This document shows positions 1-8,329 of a DNA stretch of 52,708 nt, piece after piece. This stretch comes from Bacteroidales bacterium (GTDB taxonomy: Bacteria > Bacteroidota > Bacteroidia > Bacteroidales > UBA932). The notes beneath the pieces were generated by a model, which ran no database searches, was not told the DNA's origin, and worked only from the letters and a program-made list of their open reading frames with translations. Location: the NCBI GenBank assembly GCA_017561865.1, contig JAFZBH010000009.1, positions 1 to 52,708 on the forward strand. The letters are read 5' to 3'. The stretch's first letter is position 1. The number at the start of each line of letters is the position of its first letter. The position numbers were made by a program, and so were the translations under genes.

Positions 1-866
1 CGCGTCTGTTTCCACTGGTTGAACCATTTCATCTCCTCGCCGGGACGGACGAAGAACTGCATTTCCATCTGCTCGAACTCGCGCATCCGGAAGATGAACT
101 GGCGCGCCACGATCTCGTTGCGGAACGCCTTGCCGATCTGCGCGATGCCGAACGGCAGCTTCATGCGCCCCGTCTTCTGGACGTTGAGATAATTGACAAA
201 GATGCCCTGGGCCGTCTCCGGACGCAGATAAATGGTATTGGCGCCCTCGGCGGTGCTGCCCATCGAGGTCGAGAACATCAGGTTGAACTGGCGCACGTCG
301 GTCCAGTTGCAGGTGCCGCTGATCGGGCAGACGATGCCGCAGTCGATGATGATCTGGCGGTATTCCGCGAAATCGGACGCCTTCTCGGCGGCGACGTAGC
401 GGTTGTGCACCTCGTCGTAGCGGGCCTGTTCGCGCAGCACGTTGGGGTTGGTGGCGCGGAACTGCGCCTCGTCGAAGCTTTCGCCGAACTTCCTGCGGCC
501 TTTCTCGACTTCCTTGCCTATCTTCTCTTCAATCTTGCCGAGATAGTCCTCGATCAGCACGTCGGCGCGGTAGCGCTTCTTGGAGTCCTTGTTGTCGATG
601 AGCGGGTCGTTGAAAGCGCTCACGTGGCCGGAGGCCTCCCAGATGCGGGGGTGCATGAAGATGCAGGAGTCGATGCCCACGATGTTCTCGTGCAGGCGGG
701 TCATCGCGTTCCACCAGTATTGCTTGATGTTGTTTTTCAGCTCGACGCCCATCTGGCCGTAGTCATACACGGCGGCCAGGCCGTCGTAAATCTCGCTGGA
801 CGGGAAAATGAAACCGTACTCCTTGCAGTGCGCCACGAGTACCTTGAACAGTTCGTCTTGTGTCAT
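1..866 (-). CDS. glyS: Glycyl-tRNA synthetase, C-terminal part cut by window edge
   Basis: Charges tRNA-Gly with glycine in the cytoplasm. The visible 288 residues are the N-terminal part of the eukaryotic/archaeal-type homodimeric class II enzyme used by Bacteroidota. They begin [19 protein letters not shown] and run through the class II catalytic core, including [17 protein letters not shown] and, near the edge, the motif-2 region [20 protein letters not shown]. The start is ATG at 866, preceded by its own TAnnTTTG box at 898-905, so it can be transcribed separately from folK, which lies 40 bases upstream on the same strand. The rest of the gene, including the anticodon-binding domain, lies outside the window. 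The identification rests on strong motif recognition and I see no damage in the visible part. Confidence 0.95.
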   Translation of the reverse strand, partial: MTQDELFKVLVAHCKEYGFIFPSSEIYDGLAAVYDYGQMGVELKNNIKQYWWNAMTRLHENIVGIDSCIFMHPRIWEASGHVSAFNDPLIDNKDSKKRYRADVLIEDYLGKIEEKIGKEVEKGRRKFGESFDEAQFRATNPNVLREQARYDEVHNRYVAAEKASDFAEYRQIIIDCGIVCPISGTCNWTDVRQFNLMFSTSMGSTAEGANTIYLRPETAQGIFVNYLNVQKTGRMKLPFGIAQIGKAFRNEIVARQFIFRMREFEQMEMQFFVRPGEEMKWFNQWKQT

Positions 867-897
867 ATCTATTCTTACTAACTAATTACAAAACTTA

Positions 898-905
898 CAA
901 ATATA
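898..905 (-). promoter_or_regulatory. Bacteroidota -7 box for glyS
   Basis: TATATTTG on the minus strand matches the TAnnTTTG consensus. It lies in the 40-base folK-glyS gap, about 32 bases upstream of the glyS ATG. Transcription would start near 895. Confidence 0.55.
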
Positions 906-906
906 G

Positions 907-1341
907 TCATTTCTGCGGATAAATCTCGCGCAGCGGCCCCATAACGAACGCCCGCTCCCCCATCAGCGGATGCGGAATCTGCAGCTCGGGCGTGTCGATG
1001 CGTTCCTCGCCGTACAACAGAATGTCGATGTCGATGGGACGGTCGTGGTAGATCCGGCGTCCGTCGGAAGCATACTCGAGCCGTTCCCGCCGACCCATCG
1101 CCCGCTCGATGCGCTTGCAGATGCGCAGCAGCGTCTCCGGCCGGCGCGCCGTCCGGTAGCGGACCACGCAATTCAGGAAATCGGGGCCGTCAAAGCCCCA
1201 CGCGGGGGTCTCGATAATGGACGAAAGGGCCTCGTAGGGCCGCCCGATGGCCACATCGAGGCGCCGCAGCGCCTCTTCGATCTGCGCCTGCCGGTCGCCT
1301 TGGTTGGCGCCCAGGGAGAAATATACGTCGACGGCCTTCAT
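907..1341 (-). CDS. folK: 6-hydroxymethyl-dihydropterin pyrophosphokinase (HPPK)
   Basis: Transfers pyrophosphate from ATP to 6-hydroxymethyl-7,8-dihydropterin in folate biosynthesis; cytoplasmic. The protein is 144 residues, slightly shorter than the usual 155-160. It shows the N-terminal FSLGANQGDRQAQIEEAL motif, the PAWGFDGPDFLNCVV substrate loop and the signature YHDRPIDIDILLYG with its two metal-binding aspartates. IPHPLMGERAFVMGPLREI closes the domain. It starts 3 bases after the sufT stop codon, so it probably belongs to the sufS-sufE-sufT-folK transcript. Confidence 0.95.
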   Translation of the reverse strand: MKAVDVYFSLGANQGDRQAQIEEALRRLDVAIGRPYEALSSIIETPAWGFDGPDFLNCVVRYRTARRPETLLRICKRIERAMGRRERLEYASDGRRIYHDRPIDIDILLYGEERIDTPELQIPHPLMGERAFVMGPLREIYPQK

Positions 1342-1344
1342 CCG

Positions 1345-1701
1345 TCAGAGTTCCGGATCGAACCCGAGCGCGACGCGCGCTTCATCGGAGAGCATACTCT
1401 GGTCCCAGGCGGGCTCCCAGACCAGCTCGATGCTGCAGCTTTTCACGCCGGGCGTGTTTTCGACGCTGTGCTGCACCTCGGCGACGACCTCGTCCGCCAT
1501 CGGGCAGGTCGGGGCGGTGAACGTCATCTTGATGAAGACTTCGTGCTGCCTGTTGATGTTGAGTTCGTAAATCAGACCGAGGTCATAGACATTCACCGGA
1601 ATCTCCGGGTCATAGACCTGCTTGATCGCCAGCACCACGTCCTCGTAGAGCGGGGCCAGTTCCTTGACGTCCTGAGGGGTCAAAACATCGTCCTGTGCCA
1701 T
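1345..1701 (-). CDS. sufT: SufT-type Fe-S assembly factor (MIP18/DUF59 family)
   Basis: A 118-residue MIP18-family (DUF59) protein, a group that acts as an auxiliary factor in Fe-S cluster maturation. DPEIPVNVYDLGLIYEL and the conserved cysteine motif TFTAPTCPMADEV are diagnostic. It follows sufE by one base and precedes folK by three, so it is part of the suf operon, which supports an Fe-S role over other DUF59 functions such as PaaD-like oxygenase assembly. The family is well recognised; the precise client proteins are unknown. Confidence 0.88.
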   Translation of the reverse strand: MAQDDVLTPQDVKELAPLYEDVVLAIKQVYDPEIPVNVYDLGLIYELNINRQHEVFIKMTFTAPTCPMADEVVAEVQHSVENTPGVKSCSIELVWEPAWDQSMLSDEARVALGFDPEL

Positions 1702-1702
1702 T

Positions 1703-2116
1703 TCAGCAATGATTTTGGGCCGTCTTACGAATGGTGTCGATCATCGAGGCCAGACCGTTGGCGCGCGTCGGGGAAAGGTTTTCGCGCAGGCCGAGCCTGT
1801 CCACGAAGGAAAAGTCGTCCTCCGCGATCTCACGGGCCGTGCGTCCCGAATAGACCCCGATCAGCAGGGAGATGATGCCCTTGGTGATGATGGCGTCGCT
1901 GTCGGCGCGGAAAAGGAGCCTGTCCCCTTCCACGACCGTATCGAGCCACACCCGGGACTGACAGCCCCTGATCAGGCGGTCGTCCGTCTTCAACTCTTCC
2001 GGGAACGCCTCCAGCCGGCGCCCCAGGTCGATGAGGTACTCATATTTGTCCAGCCATTCGTCGTACATCGAGAAGTCCTCGACGACTTCGGCCTGTGCTT
2101 CCTGCAATGATTTCAT
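1703..2116 (-). CDS. sufE: Cysteine desulfuration protein SufE
   Basis: Accepts the persulfide sulfur from SufS and passes it to the SufBCD scaffold. It is 137 residues, the normal size for the family. The signature RLIRGCQSRVWL contains the active-site cysteine, and GIISLLIGVYSGRTAREI is the typical second half. Its ATG overlaps the sufS stop codon (ATGA), indicating translational coupling with its partner enzyme. No sufBCD genes are in the window. Confidence 0.93.
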   Translation of the reverse strand: MKSLQEAQAEVVEDFSMYDEWLDKYEYLIDLGRRLEAFPEELKTDDRLIRGCQSRVWLDTVVEGDRLLFRADSDAIITKGIISLLIGVYSGRTAREIAEDDFSFVDRLGLRENLSPTRANGLASMIDTIRKTAQNHC

Positions 2117-3342
2117 CCTGCCAGCATTTGAATCGCCCTGTCGAGCGATGTGGTAAAGTATTCTGCCTCCGCGGGCGTGTTGTACGGCGCGAAGGATGCG
2201 CGCAGCATCCCGGTCACGCCGAAGCGGTCCATCAGCGGTTCAGCGCACATCTGCCCGGAACGGACGGCAATGCCCATCTTGTCCAAAATGAGTGCCAGAT
2301 CCTCGTGGTGACAATGTTCCACGGAGAACGAAAAGAGCGGCACCTTCTCCGTCGTGGCATCCGGCTCGCCATAGAGGCGTATCCTCGGATCGGACTGCAA
2401 CTTATTCAGTATAATTTTCTTAACCTCGTCATAGCTGGCCTGGACGGCCGGTTCGCGCAAGGCTTCGGCCATCTCCAGGGCCGGCCGGAGAGTCGGCGTG
2501 CCGGCGATGTTCTGGGTGCCGGCTTCGAATTTCTGCGGCAGCGGCGCCCAGGTCGAGCCGCTCCAGCGCACCGTCCCGATCATCTCCCCGCCTCCCATAA
2601 AGGGCGGCATCTGCTCCAGCAGCTCGCGGCGTCCGTAGAGCACACCGGTCCCGGGAGCCGCATACAGTTTGTGGCCGGAAAAGGCGTAGAAATCGCAGCC
2701 CAGCTCCTGCACGTCCACCCGGGCGTGCACGATCCCCTGCGCCCCGTCGATCAGAACCGCGCAACATTTTGAATGACAAATATTTACAATCTCCTTGACA
2801 GGGTTCACAAGCCCCAGGACATTGGAAATATGCGCAACGCAGAGCAGCTTCGTGCGGGGTGTCAGCAGGCCGGGCAGTAGGTCCAGTCGGATCCTTCCTC
2901 CGTCGTCCACGGGCAGCACCTTCAGCGTCGCGCCCTTGCGGGAGCAGAGCAGCTGCCAGGGCACGAGGTCCGAGTGGTGCTCCGCCTCGCACACAACGAT
3001 CTCGTCCCCCGCCCCGATGAAGGCCTCGCCGAAACTGAACGCCACCAGGTTGATGGCGGCCGTGGCGCCGGAGGTAAAGACGATCTCCTCGCGGAAAGCG
3101 GCGTTCAGATACTTCCGGACAGCATCCCGCGTGGTCTCATATTCCACCGTGGCAAGGTCCGCGATCCGGTGAACGGCGCGGTGGAGGTTGGCGTTATATT
3201 TCTCCGACATTTCCGTCCATTTCCGGATGACGCTGCGGGGGCGCTGCGAGGTGGCCGCATTGTCCAGATAGACCAGCGGCTTGCCATAGACGCGCTCCCC
3301 CAGTTCGGGAAACTCCTGCCGTATTTTTTCGACTTCCATCAT
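2113..3342 (-). CDS. sufS: Cysteine desulfurase SufS
   Basis: PLP-dependent enzyme that converts cysteine to alanine and mobilises the sulfur as persulfide for Fe-S clusters. It is 409 residues from ATG at 3342, a normal length. The frame is open further upstream, but that stretch is antisense to ruvA, so I reject the longer start. The N-terminus reads EFPELGERVYGKPLVYLDNA. The PLP lysine lies in FYAFSGHKLYAAPGTGVLYG. The catalytic cysteine lies in the loop VRSGQMCAEPLM, where other SufS proteins often have RTGHHCAQP. It is first in the sufS-sufE-sufT-folK operon and divergent from ruvA, with a 33-base gap holding a promoter box for each. Confidence 0.94.
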   Translation of the reverse strand: MMEVEKIRQEFPELGERVYGKPLVYLDNAATSQRPRSVIRKWTEMSEKYNANLHRAVHRIADLATVEYETTRDAVRKYLNAAFREEIVFTSGATAAINLVAFSFGEAFIGAGDEIVVCEAEHHSDLVPWQLLCSRKGATLKVLPVDDGGRIRLDLLPGLLTPRTKLLCVAHISNVLGLVNPVKEIVNICHSKCCAVLIDGAQGIVHARVDVQELGCDFYAFSGHKLYAAPGTGVLYGRRELLEQMPPFMGGGEMIGTVRWSGSTWAPLPQKFEAGTQNIAGTPTLRPALEMAEALREPAVQASYDEVKKIILNKLQSDPRIRLYGEPDATTEKVPLFSFSVEHCHHEDLALILDKMGIAVRSGQMCAEPLMDRFGVTGMLRASFAPYNTPAEAEYFTTSLDRAIQMLAG

Positions 3343-3351
3343 AGAGAAATG

Positions 3352-3359
3352 CAAATTTA
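3352..3359 (-). promoter_or_regulatory. Bacteroidota -7 box for sufS operon
   Basis: TAAATTTG on the minus strand, only 9 bases from the sufS ATG. The predicted leader would be about 7 bases, too short for a Shine-Dalgarno site. Confidence 0.5.
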
Positions 3360-3363
3360 ACAT

Positions 3364-3371
3364 TATTTTTG
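3364..3371 (+). promoter_or_regulatory. Bacteroidota -7 box for ruvA
   Basis: TATTTTTG ends 4 bases before the ruvA ATG, so the mRNA would be essentially leaderless. It is back-to-back with the sufS box. Confidence 0.45.
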
Positions 3372-3375
3372 TGAT

Positions 3376-3969
3376 ATGATAGACTACATCTCCGGAAAGC
3401 TTGCGACACTGACCCCCACGATGGCGGTGATCGACAACCAGGGCATCGGATACGCCGTGGAAATCTCGCTTCAGACCTATGACGCGCTCAACGGGAAGGG
3501 CAGCGCGACCGTCTATGTGCAGCGCCAGCTGAACCCGCGCGACGGCACGGAGGTGGACTACGGCTTCGCGACCCAGGACGAGCGCGAGCTGTTCCGGCAG
3601 ATCACCAGCGTGTCCGGGATGGGAGCCGCATCGGCCCGGATGGTCCTGTCCTCCCTGACCGCCGAAGAGTTCCGCTCGGCCATCCTGAGCGAAGACATCA
3701 CGCGGCTCAAGGGCGTCAAGGGGATCGGGCTCAAGACGGCCCAGCGTATGGTTCTCGAGCTCAAGGACAAGATCGTGAAAGGGGATGGCGCAGGCGCAGG
3801 CATCCTGTTCAAGGCCGACACCAGTGCGGCGGCCGACGAAGCCAGCACGGCGCTTCAGATGCTCGGTTTCAGCAAGCCGAACATCAACAAGGCCGTCCAG
3901 GCCATCCTTAAGGAGAATCCTTCCGCCTCGGTCGAGGCAATCATCAAGGCGGCCCTTCAGCGGCTCTAG
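3376..3969 (+). CDS. ruvA: Holliday junction DNA helicase subunit RuvA
   Basis: Binds four-way junctions as a tetramer and loads RuvB for branch migration. It is 197 residues. Domain I (OB fold) begins MIDYISGKLATLTPTMAVID. Domain II has the two helix-hairpin-helix motifs, seen in FRQITSVSGMGAASARMVLS and LKGVKGIGLKTAQRMVLELK. Domain III is the C-terminal three-helix RuvB-contact domain (residues about 150-197, DEASTALQMLGFSKPNINKAV). Its partner ruvB is about 7 kb away on the other strand. It faces mnmG tail to tail with 2 bases between stop codons. Confidence 0.96.
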   Translation: MIDYISGKLATLTPTMAVIDNQGIGYAVEISLQTYDALNGKGSATVYVQRQLNPRDGTEVDYGFATQDERELFRQITSVSGMGAASARMVLSSLTAEEFRSAILSEDITRLKGVKGIGLKTAQRMVLELKDKIVKGDGAGAGILFKADTSAAADEASTALQMLGFSKPNINKAVQAILKENPSASVEAIIKAALQRL

Positions 3970-3971
3970 AC

Positions 3972-5834
3972 CTAGCGGCCGAACCAGACCAGCAGCACGG
4001 AAATATCCGCAGGGGAGACCCCGGAAATGCGGGACGCCTGGGCCAGCGTCTGGGGATGATAGCGCTTGAGTTTCTGCCGGCACTCGATGGTCAGGCCGGA
4101 CACGCGGTCAAAATCGAACCCTTCCGGAATCTTGAGATCCTCCAGGCGGCGTATCTTTTCCGCCATCTGGAGTTCGCGGTCGATATAACCCTTGTAGCGC
4201 AGCGAAATCTCCACGCTCTCGATTTCTTCTTGTGTATACGTTCCACGTGGAACGATTTTCAAGAGATCCTCAAGAGTCACCTCAGGGCGCGTCGCCAGAT
4301 CGGCGATGCGTTTAGACTCGGTAATCGGGCTTGACCCGACAGACTCAAGGTACGGGTTTGCCTCTTCCTGTGTCAGATTCTTACGCTCACAGAACGCCTG
4401 CAGTTCCGCGATCCGGTCATACTTCCGCATCGTGGCCGCGTAGCGACTTTCGTCCGCCAGGCCTATCTCGTGCGAGAGGGGAGTCAGGCGGAAATCCGCA
4501 TTGTCCTGGCGCAGCAGGATACGATACTCGGCCCGGGAAGTGAACATCCGGTACGGCTCATCCACGCCCTTGCTCACCAGGTCGTCGATCAGCACGCCGA
4601 TGTACGACTGGTCGCGGCGCAGGATAAAAGGATCTTTCTCCTGCAGCTTCAAGTGGGCGTTGATGCCGGCCACGATGCCCTGTGCGGCCGCCTCTTCGTA
4701 TCCCGTCGTCCCGTTCACCTGGCCCGCCAGGAAGAGGTTCTCGACACAGCGCGACTCAAGGGAGGGACGCAGCAGGGTGGGGTCGAAAAAGTCGTATTCC
4801 ACGGCGTAGGCCGGGCGGAAGATCCGCACGTTCTCCAGCCCCACGATGGCGTGGAGCGCCTCCAGCTGAACCTCCAGGGGAAGGGAAGAGGAGAATCCCT
4901 GAAGGTAGTACTCGTTTGTTCCGCGCCCTTCCGGCTCGAGGAAAAGCTGGTGTGCGTCGTTCTCCGGGAAGACCCGGAGCTTGTCTTCGATGCTCGGGCA
5001 ATAACGCGGCCCGCGTCCGTGAATGATTCCGGTAAAGAGCGGGGAGTCCCCGAAACCGGTGCGAAGGATTTCGTGCACGCGCGCGTTCGTATGGAGGACA
5101 TAACACGGCATCTGGGCTGCGCCCTCGCGCTGGACCGCCGACGGCTCCGGCAGGAAAGAGAAGCGTGCCGGTTCCGGATCGCCGAGTTGTTCGGGAAGAC
5201 GGGATACGTTGACCGAGGAAATGTCGATCCGGGGAGGCGTGCCGGTCTTCATCCGGTCAGTCGTAATACCCCGTTCGACAAGCTGTTCGGTCAGACCATA
5301 GGACGCCTGTTCGCCGATGCGCCCGCCCTCCATCTGATGGCGGCCAATGAAAAGGCGCCCGCCGAGGAAGGTCCCGGCGGTCAGGATAACCGCGCGAGAC
5401 TTGAAAATTGCCCCGGTATTCGTACGCACGCCGCAGATTTTCTCATTCTCAAAGAGAAAAGACACCGCAGAATCCGCGTAAATATCTAATTTACAGGAAC
5501 TTTCGAGGATTTTACGCCATTCCAGCGAAAACTGGATTTTATCGCACTGCGCCCGGGGGCTCCACATCGCGGGCCCCTTCGAGCGGTTGAGCATCCGGAA
5601 CTGCAGGGTGGTGCGGTCCGTGACGACACCGCTCCATCCGCCGAGCGCATCGATCTCCCGGACGATCTGTCCTTTGGCGATGCCGCCCATCGCCGGGTTG
5701 CAGGACATTCGCGCGAAGCCCAGCATATCCATCGTCACAAGGAGCACGGACGAGCCGAGCGACGAAGCGGCCATCGCAGCCTCGCACCCGGCGTGTCCTC
5801 CGCCGACGACGATGACATCATATCGGCGCTCCAT
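3972..5834 (-). CDS. mnmG: tRNA uridine-5-carboxymethylaminomethyl modification enzyme MnmG (GidA)
   Basis: FAD-dependent subunit that, with MnmE, installs the carboxymethylaminomethyl group on wobble U34 of several tRNAs. The protein is 620 residues. The dinucleotide-binding motif VVGGGHAGCEAAMAAS lies near residues 9-24, followed by RMSCNPAMGGIAKGQ and FLAGQVNGTTGYEEAAAQGI. The C-terminal helical domain (YKGYIDRELQMAEKIRRLED, then ASRISGVSPADISVLLVW) is intact. I use ATG 5834, which overlaps the ybeY stop (TGATG), rather than the GTG three bases upstream. It forms a translationally coupled pair with ybeY. mnmG is often near replication origins, which is of interest given the candidate origin about 6 kb away. 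Confidence 0.96.
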   Translation of the reverse strand: MERRYDVIVVGGGHAGCEAAMAASSLGSSVLLVTMDMLGFARMSCNPAMGGIAKGQIVREIDALGGWSGVVTDRTTLQFRMLNRSKGPAMWSPRAQCDKIQFSLEWRKILESSCKLDIYADSAVSFLFENEKICGVRTNTGAIFKSRAVILTAGTFLGGRLFIGRHQMEGGRIGEQASYGLTEQLVERGITTDRMKTGTPPRIDISSVNVSRLPEQLGDPEPARFSFLPEPSAVQREGAAQMPCYVLHTNARVHEILRTGFGDSPLFTGIIHGRGPRYCPSIEDKLRVFPENDAHQLFLEPEGRGTNEYYLQGFSSSLPLEVQLEALHAIVGLENVRIFRPAYAVEYDFFDPTLLRPSLESRCVENLFLAGQVNGTTGYEEAAAQGIVAGINAHLKLQEKDPFILRRDQSYIGVLIDDLVSKGVDEPYRMFTSRAEYRILLRQDNADFRLTPLSHEIGLADESRYAATMRKYDRIAELQAFCERKNLTQEEANPYLESVGSSPITESKRIADLATRPEVTLEDLLKIVPRGTYTQEEIESVEISLRYKGYIDRELQMAEKIRRLEDLKIPEGFDFDRVSGLTIECRQKLKRYHPQTLAQASRISGVSPADISVLLVWFGR

Positions 5835-6253
5835 CACAAGGCGGCTTTCATCTGCAGATAGTAATCCTCTTTCCGTCGCATTTCGGCCGTCTGCTCCTCC
5901 GTGTGGTCGTCATAGCCGATCAGGTGCAGCACTCCGTGCACCATCACCCGGTCGAGTTCGTCCGCGAATTCGACGCCGTAAAAGCGGGCGTTCTCCCGGA
6001 CGGAGTCGATGCTGATGAAAAGATCGCCGGAAAGGACGTCCTTCTCACAATAATCAAAGGTGATGATGTCAGTGAAATAGTCGTGCTGGAGATAACGCAT
6101 ATTCACATCCAGGATATAGTTGTCCGAGCAGAAGATGATGTTGATGGCACCGAGACGCCGCATCTCGCTGCCGGCGACCATCTTGAGCCAGCGGTTGTTG
6201 AGCAGTTTCTGCTTCAAAACGAAGCGGATGTCTTCCTGGAAATAGCGTACCAT
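5834..6253 (-). CDS. ybeY: Endoribonuclease YbeY (rRNA maturation factor)
   Basis: Zinc-dependent single-strand endoribonuclease involved in 16S rRNA 3'-end maturation and ribosome quality control. It is 139 residues. The metal-binding signature HGVLHLIGYDDHTEEQ (three histidines) is intact, preceded by the family sequence DIITFDYCEKDVLSGDLFIS. It is transcribed from a divergent region shared with the tonB-like gene and is coupled to mnmG by a TGATG overlap. Confidence 0.94.
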   Translation of the reverse strand: MVRYFQEDIRFVLKQKLLNNRWLKMVAGSEMRRLGAINIIFCSDNYILDVNMRYLQHDYFTDIITFDYCEKDVLSGDLFISIDSVRENARFYGVEFADELDRVMVHGVLHLIGYDDHTEEQTAEMRRKEDYYLQMKAAL

Positions 6254-6267
6254 AGGCGGATTTTTCG

Positions 6268-6275
6268 CAAATTTA
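6268..6275 (-). promoter_or_regulatory. Bacteroidota -7 box for ybeY-mnmG
   Basis: TAAATTTG on the minus strand, 14 bases upstream of the ybeY ATG. Confidence 0.5.
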
Positions 6276-6317
6276 CATCTATTAAATGAAATAATTGGAA
6301 TTGAAAATAAATATTTC

Positions 6318-6325
6318 TATCTTTG
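6318..6325 (+). promoter_or_regulatory. Bacteroidota promoter for tonB-like gene
   Basis: TATCTTTG with a TTG 20 bases upstream (6295-6297) fits the -33/-7 spacing of Bacteroidota sigma-A promoters. The surrounding 100 bases are AT-rich. The leader would be about 32 bases. Confidence 0.65.
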
Positions 6326-6359
6326 AAACTCGAATGGATTATTAATAACAACCACAGAT

Positions 6360-7049
6360 ATGGAAGTCAAGAAATCACCCAAAGCTGACCTGAACAACAA
6401 GAAACTCTTGTTCGTCGAGATCGGTTTGATCCTTTCCCTCCTGATCACCATTGCTGCCTTCGAGTACAAGACGAAGGAAAAGCAAGAGAGCGTTTTCGCT
6501 CAAGAGAACACGGAACTTATTGAGGAAGAGATTATTCCGATTACGCAGGATACGCCTCCGCCGCCCCCCGAGGCTCCGAAGATTCCCATTCTCTCCGACC
6601 AGATCGACATCGTCGACGACAACATCAAGGTCGACGACAACATCCTCAACCTCGAGGATGATGCCAACCTCGGCGTAGAGATCATGGACTATGTGGAGGA
6701 GGTTCAGGAGGAAGTGGTCGAAGAGGAAGCGATTCCGTTCGCCCTCGTGGAGGAGAAACCCAAGTTCCAGGGCGGCGATGCCAACCAGTTCTCCAAGTGG
6801 GTGTCCCAGCACCTCGAGTATCCCGAAATCGCCAAGGAAAACGGCGTGTCCGGCCGTGTGATGGTGCAGTTCACCGTCAACCCGAACGGCTCCGTCTCCG
6901 ACGTGAAGGTGCTCCGCGGTGTGGACCCGTCCCTCGACAAGGAAGCTGTCCGTGTGATTCAGAGTTCCCCGAAGTGGACTCCGGGCAAGCAGCGCGACCG
7001 CGCAGTCAAGGTCACGTACCAGTTCCCTGTGATCTTCCAGCTGCGATAA
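6360..7049 (+). CDS. tonB: TonB-family energy transducer
   Basis: Couples the inner-membrane proton motive force to TonB-dependent outer-membrane transporters such as SusC. It is 229 residues. A short cytoplasmic N-terminus (MEVKKSPKADLNNKK) is followed by one membrane span (about 17-36, LLFVEIGLILSLLITIAAFE). A proline- and acid-rich periplasmic spacer follows (TPPPPPEAPKIP and a long Glu/Asp stretch to about residue 130). The TonB C-terminal domain (about 137-229) contains GRVMVQFTVNPNGSVSDVKV and the closing VKVTYQFPVIFQL. It is monocistronic, with its own promoter and an intrinsic terminator. No exbB or exbD is adjacent. Which transporters it serves cannot be told from the sequence. Confidence 0.9.
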   Translation: MEVKKSPKADLNNKKLLFVEIGLILSLLITIAAFEYKTKEKQESVFAQENTELIEEEIIPITQDTPPPPPEAPKIPILSDQIDIVDDNIKVDDNILNLEDDANLGVEIMDYVEEVQEEVVEEEAIPFALVEEKPKFQGGDANQFSKWVSQHLEYPEIAKENGVSGRVMVQFTVNPNGSVSDVKVLRGVDPSLDKEAVRVIQSSPKWTPGKQRDRAVKVTYQFPVIFQLR

Positions 7050-7070
7050 GACGCCGCTCGGATTTACAAA

Positions 7071-7100
7071 GGGCCGTCCGTACGCGGATGGCCCTTTTTT
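7071..7100 (+). terminator. Intrinsic terminator of tonB-like gene
   Basis: GGGCCGTCCG pairs with CGGATGGCCC around a TACG loop, followed by six T residues. It ends only 8 bases before the hflX start codon. Confidence 0.85.
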
Positions 7101-7108
7101 GACAAAGG

Positions 7109-8293
7109 ATGGAGAACAAGAAAGAAGAAAAAGCCGTATTCGTCGGCATTATCCGCCAGGACGACGACGAACGCAAGATATTCGAATACCTGGACGAACT
7201 CCAGTTTCTGGCCGAAACGGCCGGTGCGACGCCCGACAAGCAGTTCGTGCAGCGCGTGGACCGGCCTGACAAGGCCACCTACATCCGCAGCGGCAAACTC
7301 AAGGAAATCGCCGACTACTGCGAAGAAAACCACATCGACTATGTCATCTTCGACGACGAGCTGACGGGAATGCAGCAGCGCAACATCGAAAAGATCATCC
7401 ACAGCGCCGCCGTCATCGACCGCACCAGCCTCATCCTCGAAATCTTTTCCCAACGGGCCCAGACGGCCTACGCCAAGACGCAGGTCGAACTTGCCCACTA
7501 TAATTATATGCTGCCCCGGCTTGCCGGCATGTGGACCCATCTGGAACGTCAGCGCGGCGGCATGGGCACGCGCGGGGGAATGGGTGAGACCCAGATCGAG
7601 GTAGACCGCCGCATCGTGCGCGAGCGCATTTCCAAGCTCAAGGAGCAGCTCAAGAAGGTGGACAAGCAGATGGCCACCCAGCGCAGCAACCGCGGGCAGC
7701 TGGTGCGCCTGTCGTTGGTCGGCTACACCAACGTCGGCAAGTCCACGCTGATGAACCTCCTGTCCAAATCGGACGTCTTCGCGGAAAACAAGCTTTTCGC
7801 CACCCTCGACACCACTGTCCGTAAGGTCGTCATCGGCAACGTCCCCTTCCTGCTCAGCGACACGGTCGGTTTCATCCGCAAACTGCCCACCCAGCTCATA
7901 GAAGCCTTCAAGAGCACGCTGGACGAGGTCCGCGAAGCGGATATCCTGGTCCACGTGGTGGACATTTCGCATCCCGACTACGAGGAGCAGATGGACGTCG
8001 TGGACAAGACGCTCCGCGATATCGGCGCCGCGGACAAGCCCGTCTACGTGGTCTTCAACAAGACCGACGCCTACGAGTACGAACCATACGACGAGTTTTC
8101 ACTGACGCCCAAGACCGAGCGCAATTTCACCCTTGACGAGGTGAAGTACAAGTGGATCAGCGGCCGCAAGATCCCCTGCATCTTCATCTCCGCCCTCAAG
8201 AAGGAAGGGATAGAAAAACTCCGCGACGACATCTACAAGATGGTCGCGGAGATTCACGCCGGGCGTTACCCCTTCAATAATTTCCTCTGGTAA
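7109..8293 (+). CDS. hflX: Ribosome-associated GTPase HflX
   Basis: GTPase that binds 50S subunits and splits stalled ribosomes under stress. It is 394 residues. The N-terminal HflX domain (about 8-120) holds YLDELQFLAETAGA and YIRSGKLKEIADYC. The glycine-rich linker is GGMGTRGGMGETQIEVDRR. The G domain begins near 202 with G1 GYTNVGKST, then G3 DTVGFIRKLP and G4 NKTD. The gene begins immediately after the terminator hairpin of the preceding gene, with only AAAGG next to the start codon, so no separate upstream promoter is obvious. It is convergent with frdB, with a palindromic repeat in the gap. Confidence 0.94.
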   Translation: MENKKEEKAVFVGIIRQDDDERKIFEYLDELQFLAETAGATPDKQFVQRVDRPDKATYIRSGKLKEIADYCEENHIDYVIFDDELTGMQQRNIEKIIHSAAVIDRTSLILEIFSQRAQTAYAKTQVELAHYNYMLPRLAGMWTHLERQRGGMGTRGGMGETQIEVDRRIVRERISKLKEQLKKVDKQMATQRSNRGQLVRLSLVGYTNVGKSTLMNLLSKSDVFAENKLFATLDTTVRKVVIGNVPFLLSDTVGFIRKLPTQLIEAFKSTLDEVREADILVHVVDISHPDYEEQMDVVDKTLRDIGAADKPVYVVFNKTDAYEYEPYDEFSLTPKTERNFTLDEVKYKWISGRKIPCIFISALKKEGIEKLRDDIYKMVAEIHAGRYPFNNFLW

Positions 8294-8295
8294 GA

Positions 8296-8321
8296 GATCC
8301 CGGATCAAGTCCGGGATGACG
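8296..8321. repeat. REP-like palindromic repeat, copy 1
   Basis: A short dyad (CCCGGATCAAGTCCGGG core flanked by GAT and ATGACG) lies between the convergent genes hflX and frdB. It belongs to the same family as the copies at 23179-23206 and 49987-50014, which share a GTCAT..CCGG.cTTGA.CCGG core. Here it may also act as a bidirectional terminator-like hairpin. Confidence 0.7.
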
Positions 8322-8329
8322 TAAAAACG

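Noticed and set aside
3343-4083. N-terminal extension of the SufS frame
   Set aside because: It runs antisense through ruvA; the recognised SufS N-terminus and a promoter box place the start at 3342.
4325-4342. TCGGGCTTGACCCGA in mnmG as another REP-like copy
   Set aside because: It shares the cTTGAcC core, but the protein segment appears to fit MnmG without extra residues, so it is probably a chance match or a very old copy.
5835-5837. GTG as the mnmG start codon
   Set aside because: The ATG at 5834, overlapping the ybeY stop as TGATG, is the simpler coupled start.
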